NCBI GenBank assembly: GCA_947285985.1
Contig: CAMYPB010000051.1
Location: 1-5,252, forward strand
Length of the DNA: 5,252 bases
Reading direction: 5' to 3'
Source of the DNA: an uncultured Holosporaceae bacterium
Lineage (GTDB): Bacteria > Pseudomonadota > Alphaproteobacteria > RUG11792
Positions 1-5,225 of the stretch are shown piece after piece (position 1 is the stretch's first letter; each line of letters opens with the position of its first letter). Under the pieces are notes generated by a model. The model was not told where the DNA came from, made no database searches, and saw nothing but the letters and a program-made list of their open reading frames with translations. Both the position numbers and the translations under genes were made by a program.

Positions 1-43
1 TTTCAGATAATAAAAATCGAATAAATTTATCTAAGAAATTGAT

Positions 44-81
44 TAAGGGAATTTCCCTTATAATGTATTATACATTTTTTT
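44..81. terminator. Stacked palindromes plus T-run at the regulator 3' end
   Basis: Two back-to-back inverted repeats are visible. TAAGGGAA/TTCCCTTA (44-51 and 53-60) is an 8-bp dyad around one base, and would fold as a 6-bp GGG/CCC stem with a 5-nt loop. AATGTAT/ATACATT (62-68 and 70-76) is followed on the plus strand by seven T (75-81). Read on the plus strand this is a plausible intrinsic terminator for a gene entering from the left and converging on the regulator. Read on the minus strand the GGG/CCC stem lies just after the regulator stop codon (TAA, complement of 68-70), but the following tract is only moderately U-rich. A bidirectional terminator is possible. Confidence 0.45.
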
Positions 82-3000
82 GGACATAATCCGTTATGAA
101 AGAGTGAGACCTTCCAAAAATCGCGACAAGTATTTCAACACTATTTAAAAGATAACGACGAAGTTGAGTTTCTGTTGGGAGAACATTGAAAATCTGCATA
201 CTTTTTAGTCGCGCGAAAGTTTTGATATCCAGGAAATTCTGACAAAACTCTTCCATATCTTTGAAGAAGTCTGCAAAATAACGAAGGGACGAATCGAGAT
301 CCCCCTGTTTATACTTTATAATAGCCGCGTGATACACACATATATTTGCAAATAGACGGTTATAATTTGCTCCATCTTTGTCCTTCATATTCATGACGCA
401 TATACAATCATTATACGCATCATCAAGTTTTCCAAGACGCATGCGGGCTTCTATACGGCTTGACATCGTGAATAATAGATCCTTATCATCATCGTTTAAT
501 TTTCTCTTCAATGATATCGCACGGTCTAACATACACTCCGCTTTTTCAATATCTCCTTTTCGAAGGAGAGTATATCCATATTCCGAGTCAATGAGTATAC
601 GTTCTCTTATGTGCTCTCCATTTGGATCACTACTACAAATAAAATATGAATAATACTCAATTTCAAGAGCTTTTTCATATTGAGAGTACATATTGCATGC
701 TCTAGCCAAATTCCAACACAATTTTATGGCTAGGTCAACATTTTTCACGACCACTTTTTTCTGGAGAGATGTGAAATTCGAAGGTATCCCCATTTTTTTC
801 AATGCTTCATAAGAATAGTCAATAGCCCTTTTCATATCTGGTTTATTGATAAAATTGTCGATGTATGCATTCGATAAAAATGAATACACTAGGACAGCTA
901 CATTATCAACCCAAGGTTCATTTCCAGAATTCGATACTATAGAAATAGCTTCTTCGAGTAGTGAGATATTTTTAACAAAATTGTTCTTTCTGTGATACAA
1001 AACTCCAAGATTCGCGAGATTACACGCCCGAATTATTTCGGAGTCTTTTACAGATCTCGACAATTCTAAACCTTTTTTAATAAAATTCTCAGCACTGACC
1101 AAATCATTTTGAACGAGATAAGAATATCCAAGTTCGAGGAGTGCAACGCAATATTCATAGTTTCTTAGGCAATGGATTCTTTCCTGTATATTCACAACGG
1201 AATTCAAAAAATGACATGACAAAACATAATTTTTTTGACTAACATGTTTCAAAGCGATAGCTAGCAATAATTTTGCGCGGTATTCCTCGATTTTCTCTTC
1301 TGTGAGGTTTAATTTCGAAAGATTATCCGCGACAGATTCGAGATGGGGTAATAAAGTATTCAACTGTTTTTCTCCCATTTGGAAGGGGGATGACTTATAT
1401 AATATTGAATCTATCGCGGAATATGGGGTCAAAACATCAATAACGATTTTCATGAGTCTATCCAATTCTTTTCTATCCATCTCTCCAACGATATAACTGA
1501 GCCCTATCGATTGAGTACTCCTATGCATCGAAAAACAGCTTCCCTTATCTGAAATGAAAGAATGTTTTTTGAGATTGTATATAAAATCATTGACGACGAC
1601 CTTATCACAACACAATTCCAGAAGATTTCGTTGTATAGCGGAAGGATTCACAAGACACGACATAAGAAGCAAGACTTTGAAACCATCATTTGTTTTGAGG
1701 ATAGAATTGAATGTTGACGAAACAATTCCATACCTCGTTTTCGTGTATGTTCCTGTTTCACTCAGTATACTACGTTGCATTTTATCAAATTTCAAACTCA
1801 TCTTCTCGATGATGTCTGAATATTGATCAAGGTTTACTCCTGAATTTTTAATATAATATGCAGCCGCAGAAACGTCCAATGGGAGGGGAGTTACATTTTT
1901 CAAGAATTTTTTAATCTTTTCAATGTTTTCTTTCCCTATATCACTCATTTTTTTGTTATAGAGTATCTTACAGAATAGAGACAGTTGTTCATCTGTTCTT
2001 AAGCTCGCGATATCTATAACACAATCTGGATTTATGTGAGGTCCATTTTTTATATTTGCATTTCTTGTTGTAATAATAATCTTTCCATTTCCTGCAATTT
2101 TATGATTATTTGGCATATACCTGTCTATACTTTTGAGTGACTCAACATTATCGAAAGCTATACACCAATCTCCAACATTTCGCAAAAGATTTTGTAGGAA
2201 GAACAACATCTTTTTTTCACGTTCACTATTATTCCGTATTGCGGTTATGAATTTCAATTCATCTTTCTGAGATTTTGTTGAGGCCAATATATAGGATAGC
2301 TCTATAATCGAGTTGACAATACTTGTATTGTTTTCAGCGTTTATTTCCCAGACGAGAGTATCCTTCTGTTTTTTCAAGTATTCACGAGATAAAACTGTTT
2401 TTCCAGCCCCCCCTTGACCTGTTATTACTGCGATTTTTATTCCTTTTTGATTTTCGAATATTTCATCGAGTTTCTTAATAAAACACGGTCTCTCCAAAAA
2501 AACACTCTCATTGATCGTCGGGATATCAAAGAGTATCAGATCTTTTTCGTGGTTTTCATGATGATGACTAACGAGAGATATGATACCCCCTAAAAAAAAG
2601 ATGACTCCCCCAAAAATTAGATATGAGATCTTTTTATTTTTCAGGATGATATTGTTTATATTCGAAGACATGTCATCCATAATCCCATTTTCTTCGAAAT
2701 CATTATGATGATGGATCTTTTCAAGTGATTTTCCCTCACAAAAATCCAAGAACTTTGAAACATGTTCTTTATATGACGATTCCTTTCCATAGATATTTTT
2801 TATGAGGTTGATAAATTTTTTATAATATTCTCTATTGTCTTCGTTATAGTGATACATCGAGAAAAACGTTGTGAGATTTGGGATCTTTGAGAAATAATCC
2901 ATATAATTTTCGACGAATTGCTCATTTTCTCCTATGACAATTGTCTTAAAAAAATCCTTAGATTTTGTTTGTAGGAGATCGATATCTATGTTATTCAAGG

Positions 3001-3493
3001 GAAAATGTATGACATCTATGTTATTCGTGAAACTATGAAGATTCTCTATAATCTTACACGATCTCTTACATTCAAACTCGGAGAACACACATACGATGAG
3101 TATTTTTTCATCGATAAATTCTCGACAAGACATAGACATTTTTTTTACGAGATCTGAAAATTCATGCTCAACGACGATAAAATTGTATCTCGAAGATATA
3201 AATGGTTTTTTATTAGATTTTTCGAAAAAATCTAGGAGTTGTTCCTTAGATGAACATTCTATCTTGAGTTTTATATTCCTTATATGAGCTTCAACAGTTT
3301 TTGGAGATATAGATAAAATCTGAGATATGAATTTTGAAGAACGCCCGTTCATAAGACACGACACAACGTCTATCTCACGAGTCGTAAACTTTATATTGTT
3401 TATTGTTCCTATATCAGAGAAAATCTCCGAATTCATGCACAAGCTCACGAGAATATCCACCCTGAAAAATGACAACAATTCGTTATACCTCAA
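68..3493 (-). CDS. LuxR-type HTH / membrane / NB-ARC-like ATPase / TPR regulator (STAND family)
   Basis: A probable signal-responsive transcription regulator of 1141 aa. Domains in order: GerE/LuxR-type HTH (about 36-92; FTTREIDVVSCLMNG, then SPKTVEAHIRNI as recognition helix); an alpha/beta region of unknown family (about 100-255); a hydrophobic helix (about 289-308) between two His-rich patches; a STAND NTPase with Walker A GQGGAGKT (359-366), Walker B-like IAFDNV (445-450), KIIITTRN (471-478, RNBS-B-like) and TPLPL (535-539, GLPL-like); a winged-helix-like part ending MHRSTQ (656-661); then about seven TPR-like repeats (about 784-1080). In MalT-like STAND activators the LuxR HTH is C-terminal; here it is N-terminal. 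The first in-frame start is a TTG (3491-3493) with no ribosome site. The GTG at codon 16 (3446-3448, preceded by AGGGTGG at 8 nt) or the ATG at codon 20 (3434-3436) is more likely, and neither affects the HTH. It is divergent from the precursor/radical SAM pair and so probably controls it. The target, ligand and family name are not established. Confidence 0.9.
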   Translation of the reverse strand: MRYNELLSFFRVDILVSLCMNSEIFSDIGTINNIKFTTREIDVVSCLMNGRSSKFISQILSISPKTVEAHIRNIKLKIECSSKEQLLDFFEKSNKKPFISSRYNFIVVEHEFSDLVKKMSMSCREFIDEKILIVCVFSEFECKRSCKIIENLHSFTNNIDVIHFPLNNIDIDLLQTKSKDFFKTIVIGENEQFVENYMDYFSKIPNLTTFFSMYHYNEDNREYYKKFINLIKNIYGKESSYKEHVSKFLDFCEGKSLEKIHHHNDFEENGIMDDMSSNINNIILKNKKISYLIFGGVIFFLGGIISLVSHHHENHEKDLILFDIPTINESVFLERPCFIKKLDEIFENQKGIKIAVITGQGGAGKTVLSREYLKKQKDTLVWEINAENNTSIVNSIIELSYILASTKSQKDELKFITAIRNNSEREKKMLFFLQNLLRNVGDWCIAFDNVESLKSIDRYMPNNHKIAGNGKIIITTRNANIKNGPHINPDCVIDIASLRTDEQLSLFCKILYNKKMSDIGKENIEKIKKFLKNVTPLPLDVSAAAYYIKNSGVNLDQYSDIIEKMSLKFDKMQRSILSETGTYTKTRYGIVSSTFNSILKTNDGFKVLLLMSCLVNPSAIQRNLLELCCDKVVVNDFIYNLKKHSFISDKGSCFSMHRSTQSIGLSYIVGEMDRKELDRLMKIVIDVLTPYSAIDSILYKSSPFQMGEKQLNTLLPHLESVADNLSKLNLTEEKIEEYRAKLLLAIALKHVSQKNYVLSCHFLNSVVNIQERIHCLRNYEYCVALLELGYSYLVQNDLVSAENFIKKGLELSRSVKDSEIIRACNLANLGVLYHRKNNFVKNISLLEEAISIVSNSGNEPWVDNVAVLVYSFLSNAYIDNFINKPDMKRAIDYSYEALKKMGIPSNFTSLQKKVVVKNVDLAIKLCWNLARACNMYSQYEKALEIEYYSYFICSSDPNGEHIRERILIDSEYGYTLLRKGDIEKAECMLDRAISLKRKLNDDDKDLLFTMSSRIEARMRLGKLDDAYNDCICVMNMKDKDGANYNRLFANICVYHAAIIKYKQGDLDSSLRYFADFFKDMEEFCQNFLDIKTFARLKSMQIFNVLPTETQLRRYLLNSVEILVAIFGRSHSFITDYVQKNV

Positions 3494-3507
3494 AAGAGAT
3501 GTATAAC

Positions 3508-3513
3508 ATTATA
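3508..3513 (-). promoter_or_regulatory. Candidate -10 box of the regulator gene
   Basis: The minus strand reads a perfect TATAAT here, preceded by TTGAACAAA. No good -35 hexamer lies 16-18 bp upstream (the position reads ATGTAT), so if this is the promoter it is probably activator-dependent. Transcription would start near 3501, leaving almost no leader before the TTG at 3493 but about 50-65 nt before the GTG at 3448 or the ATG at 3436. This favours the later starts. A second candidate, TATAAA (complement of 3558-3563) with TTTCAA 16 bp upstream, cannot be excluded. Confidence 0.4.
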
Positions 3514-3534
3514 TTTGTTCAAGTGAAAGGATAC

Positions 3535-3564
3535 ATTTGATGAAAAACTGATGAAAATTTATAT
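3535..3564 (+). repeat. Dispersed 30-bp element, copy A
   Basis: This stretch matches 5139-5169 in the same orientation. ATTTGATG, AAAAACT and GAAAATTTATAT are identical in both copies, with three substitutions between the second and third blocks and one extra C in copy B. A TTGTTCAA motif precedes both copies, 12 nt upstream here (3515-3522) and directly adjoining in copy B. The two copies bracket the precursor/radical SAM pair. The AT-rich background lowers confidence, but 27 identities over 30 bases are hard to dismiss. Confidence 0.4.
3538..3557. repeat. Tandem TGATGAAAA pair, 11-bp period
   Basis: TGATGAAAA occurs at 3538-3546 and again at 3549-3557, one helical turn apart. The pair lies just upstream of the missing -35 of the regulator promoter, where an activator binding to direct repeats would sit. 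It may be an autoregulatory site. No known binding protein is recognised. Confidence 0.35.
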
Positions 3565-3663
3565 TGAATTTCTAATGTTTTGAAACGAAACAATATATCA
3601 ACAATGTGCTATGAGAAGGATATATTTCGTTGTATTTTAGTTTTGTGGGCCTTGTCTAATATC

Positions 3664-3690
3664 ATGAGAAAAATTGTGAAAAATTCTCAT
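3664..3690. promoter_or_regulatory. Inverted repeat ATGAGAA-N13-TTCTCAT, candidate operator
   Basis: Perfect 7-bp arms (3664-3670 and 3684-3690) lie with centres 20 bp apart, about two helical turns, as expected for a dimeric regulator on one face of the helix. The dyad is centred about 67 bp upstream of the predicted start of the precursor transcript, a usual class I activator position. A third copy of ATGAGAA lies at 3611-3617. The adjacent LuxR-type protein is the obvious candidate binder; this is inferred. Confidence 0.4.
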
Positions 3691-3696
3691 TGTTTT

Positions 3697-3715
3697 TTCA
3701 ATAAAGTTTATTGAA
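3697..3715. promoter_or_regulatory. 19-bp perfect palindrome TTCAATAAAGTTTATTGAA
   Basis: Nine-base arms flank a single central G with no mismatch. The palindrome overlaps the candidate -35 (TTGAAT, 3711-3716) and is centred near -38. Its size and position resemble a lux-box-type site for a GerE-domain dimer at a class II promoter, although the sequence is not the classical lux box. It is too AT-rich and too tightly looped to be a convincing transcript terminator and has no following T-tract. It is the best single candidate for the operator of the divergent regulator. Confidence 0.5.
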
Positions 3716-3737
3716 TTTTCATAAAAAACAATATACT
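3711..3737 (+). promoter_or_regulatory. Candidate promoter of the precursor/radical SAM operon
   Basis: TTGAAT (3711-3716) and TATACT (3732-3737) are separated by 15 bp, shorter than the optimal 17, giving a predicted start near 3744 and a leader of about 37 nt. The short spacer and the palindrome over the -35 suggest a weak, regulator-dependent promoter. TACAAT at 3744-3749 is an alternative -10 but has no partner -35. Confidence 0.4.
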
Positions 3738-3767
3738 GTCTATTACAATAGGTTTGTAGTCGTTTTT

Positions 3768-3772
3768 AGGAG
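3768..3772 (+). promoter_or_regulatory. Strong ribosome binding site (AGGAG) of the precursor gene
   Basis: AGGAG lies 8 nt before the ATG at 3781. It is the best Shine-Dalgarno match in the window. It fixes the start of the 53-codon gene and is the main evidence that this short frame is translated. Confidence 0.75.
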
Positions 3773-3780
3773 TGTCCAAA

Positions 3781-3942
3781 ATGCAAGGTGAACACAATAC
3801 AAAACTTAGGGTTAGGAAGGTTATGAATTCGAAGAATTCAATGCCTACAAAGAGAGAGTCCATGTCTATTCTTTCAAAAGTTGTGGAGAGGAGTGCACGT
3901 TTTAAGAAGGTGTGTGGACTTTGTGTTGGTCCTGACTGGTAG
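3781..3942 (+). CDS. Putative RiPP precursor peptide (53 aa)
   Basis: A short gene starting ATG after AGGAG and ending TAG, 67 nt upstream of a radical SAM/SPASM enzyme. The first 44 residues or so (MQGEHNTKLRVRKVMNSKNS onward) are strongly basic (12 Lys/Arg against 3 Glu) and contain no Cys or Trp; they look like a leader. The end, CGLCVGPDW (45-53), holds the only two Cys and the only Trp, with Trp last, and is preceded by RFKKV. I infer that this is the core, modified at Cys and/or Trp by the downstream enzyme. No hydrophobic signal peptide or double-glycine export motif is seen, although a cut after the Lys-Lys pair is conceivable. Mycofactocin precursors also end in a Cys-containing motif with a terminal aromatic residue (CGVY) modified by a SPASM enzyme, but the sequences are otherwise unlike. 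I do not recognise the family. Alternatives are a small regulatory peptide or, less likely, a chance ORF. Confidence 0.75.
   Translation: MQGEHNTKLRVRKVMNSKNSMPTKRESMSILSKVVERSARFKKVCGLCVGPDW
3824..3840 (+). repeat. Hairpin-forming TGAATTC-gaa-GAATTCA inside the precursor gene
   Basis: Perfect 7-bp arms (3824-3830 and 3834-3840) with a 3-nt loop fall in the codons for Asn16-Ser20. The stem could form in the mRNA and affect translation or stability of the precursor. It may equally be a by-product of the repeated Asn-Ser codons. Confidence 0.3.
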
Positions 3943-3986
3943 TGATATTATGAAAGTAGTGATATTATGAAGAATATTCATAATAT
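3940..3986 (+). promoter_or_regulatory. Tandem 15-bp repeat feeding an intercistronic hairpin (possible attenuator)
   Basis: TAGTGATATTATGAA occurs twice, at 3940-3954 (starting on the precursor stop codon) and 3957-3971. The sequence TTCATAATAT at 3977-3986 is the exact complement of ATATTATGAA, so it can pair with the second copy (3962-3971, 10 bp, 5-nt loop GAATA) or with the first (3945-3954). No clean T-tract follows, so this is more likely an mRNA-stabilising or partial-readthrough structure than a full terminator. In RiPP operons such elements commonly give more precursor than enzyme. Confidence 0.5.
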
Positions 3987-4001
3987 TTGTTTATGGGTTT
4001 T

Positions 4002-4005
4002 AAGG
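4002..4005 (+). promoter_or_regulatory. Weak, closely spaced ribosome site of the radical SAM gene
   Basis: AAGG lies only 4 nt before the ATG at 4010. This is a poor match and tight spacing compared with the AGGAG/8-nt site of the precursor, suggesting that the enzyme is made at a much lower level. Short frames between the genes (3950-3970 and 3967-4020, the latter running over the start codon) might couple translation. Confidence 0.4.
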
Positions 4006-4009
4006 CTAT

Positions 4010-5101
4010 ATGAAAATTGATTTACCTCATATATTTAGGCTTCATTTAACGAATAGATGTAATTTGAGGTGTAAGTATTGTTTTCAGGATAGGTGTGATG
4101 TTTCGAGTATGAGTCTTGAAACCCTTATGAACGCTATGTCTTTCATATCAAAGAGGTATGATAAGGATAGGGGATTCAAGGTCGCATTCTTTGGGGGGGA
4201 GCCCATGCTCGAATATGACAGACTCATAAAAAAATGTCTTTCTAAAGTTCGAGAACTTTTCCCAGGAGAAAATGTTTCGTATTCCATATCGACGAATGGA
4301 ACGTTGTTGAATGACGATGTTATCAGGGTTTTTCGAGATAATAATTTCAAGGTTATGTTTAGTTATGATGGATCATCTCACGATCTTTTCCGTAAATTCG
4401 GAACTTTTGATTCAGAGTTTTCCATAAAACAACTTCGTAAATTGATAGATGGAATAGGCTCAGAGAATGTCTCTGTATCGTCAACTATTCATCATTATAA
4501 TCTCGATATATATAGTATCGTGAAGGAAATAATAGGTTTTGGTGTAAAATTTATAAAATTACATTTCAATTTTGATCCAACAACAGATTTCAACCTTACG
4601 GATTCTGATTTCGATATGATCATAAAACAGGTTCCAAGCGTCGTTGATCTTGCGATCGTCAATCCAGATGTCAATATCGCGCATTATTCCCTTGTTCTTG
4701 ATGAAAATTTCAATTTTATCACGATGCGTCAGTGTTCTGCATGTCGCTCTGAGGTTTCAATATCAACGAATGGGGATATATATCCGTGTCCATTATTCGT
4801 CGAAAACAAGGCATTTAAAATAGGGAATGTGAATGATGGGTCATACGACATTGACATGATCCAAAAAATATCTGATATCGTGAATCGACAGAAAAATAAA
4901 TGTTCATCGTGCTATTTCAAAAATATTTGCTATGGACATTGTATGGTCGAAAATGGGATCGATGAAAGATCAACCCTCGAAGATCTCGATCGAAGAAATC
5001 ATAAGAAATGTCAACTTTTTATGGAAATCGCAAAGGAAAAAATTAGACGATACAATCAACTTATGTCTGATTGTGGGATCAAAAAAAGGATAATATTTTA
5101 A
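4010..5101 (+). CDS. Radical SAM/SPASM peptide maturase
   Basis: A 363-aa enzyme expected to cleave S-adenosylmethionine reductively and use the radical to modify the peptide encoded just upstream; cytoplasmic and oxygen-sensitive. Seen in the sequence: CNLRCKYC (17-24, Cys17/21/24) for the radical SAM 4Fe-4S cluster; GGEP (62-65) for SAM binding; STNGT (94-98); SYDG (118-121). The C-terminal SPASM domain has Cys245-x9-Gly-x4-Cys260, then Cys298-x2-Cys301-x5-Cys307-x3-Cys311 and Cys334, the complete pattern for two auxiliary clusters. Length and order match the sulfatase-maturase-like/peptide-maturase group. No N-terminal RRE domain precedes the core, because the first cluster Cys is residue 17. 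The start is well placed before the first beta-strand (IFRLHLTNRC). Sulfatase maturation is the main alternative, but no sulfatase is present while a Cys/Trp-ended peptide gene is. The exact chemistry (thioether, cyclophane or C-terminal oxidation) cannot be told from sequence. Confidence 0.92.
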   Translation: MKIDLPHIFRLHLTNRCNLRCKYCFQDRCDVSSMSLETLMNAMSFISKRYDKDRGFKVAFFGGEPMLEYDRLIKKCLSKVRELFPGENVSYSISTNGTLLNDDVIRVFRDNNFKVMFSYDGSSHDLFRKFGTFDSEFSIKQLRKLIDGIGSENVSVSSTIHHYNLDIYSIVKEIIGFGVKFIKLHFNFDPTTDFNLTDSDFDMIIKQVPSVVDLAIVNPDVNIAHYSLVLDENFNFITMRQCSACRSEVSISTNGDIYPCPLFVENKAFKIGNVNDGSYDIDMIQKISDIVNRQKNKCSSCYFKNICYGHCMVENGIDERSTLEDLDRRNHKKCQLFMEIAKEKIRRYNQLMSDCGIKKRIIF

Positions 5102-5138
5102 ATATATACGAGAGATATTTTATAGAAATATTGTTCAA

Positions 5139-5169
5139 ATTTGATGCAAAAACTTCAGAAAATTTATAT
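5139..5169 (+). repeat. Dispersed 30-bp element, copy B
   Basis: Near-copy of 3535-3564 in the same orientation, carrying one extra C (5147) and three changes. It is directly preceded by TTGTTCAA (5131-5138). It lies 38 nt after the radical SAM stop codon and could be the control region of a further gene to the right, or a trace of duplication of the cassette. Confidence 0.4.
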
Positions 5170-5177
5170 GCATTTGT

Positions 5178-5225
5178 ATAAAAATCTATCGATGGAATAT
5201 ATCTGGAATTTTATGTGTATTTTTT
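5178..5225 (+). terminator. Weak possible terminator of the operon
   Basis: ATAAAA (5178-5183) pairs with TTTTAT (5209-5214). The stem continues past one A/A mismatch with TC/GA plus two further pairs, leaving a loop of about 15 nt. Six T (5220-5225) follow after five other bases. The stem is AT-only and the loop large, so this is a tentative call. No better terminator is visible after the radical SAM gene. Confidence 0.25.

Noticed and set aside
3..89. Open plus-strand frame ending TAA at 87-89 that could be the tail of a gene from the left
   Set aside because: Only about 28 codons, running through the terminator-like palindromes, with no recognisable sequence; it cannot be supported.
378..653. 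Plus-strand ORF of 91 codons
   Set aside because: It lies wholly inside the TPR region of the minus-strand regulator, shows no recognisable domain, and its composition is that of an antisense shadow.
1302..1826. Two plus-strand ORFs of 64 and 90 codons
   Set aside because: Both are antisense to the well-supported regulator frame and show no domain or good ribosome site.
3096..3287. Plus-strand ORF of 63 codons
   Set aside because: Antisense to the region just after the HTH of the regulator; low-complexity and unrecognised.
3494..3780. CRISPR array or transposon end in the divergent region
   Set aside because: Repeats are too few and irregular for CRISPR, and no transposase or paired terminal repeats with target duplication are seen.
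4084..4350. Minus-strand ORF of 88 codons
   Set aside because: Antisense to the radical SAM core motifs, which are clearly coding on the plus strand.
4010..5101. Reading the radical SAM protein as an anaerobic sulfatase maturase
   Set aside because: Size and motifs allow it, but there is no sulfatase in the window and a short Cys/Trp-ended peptide gene is immediately upstream.
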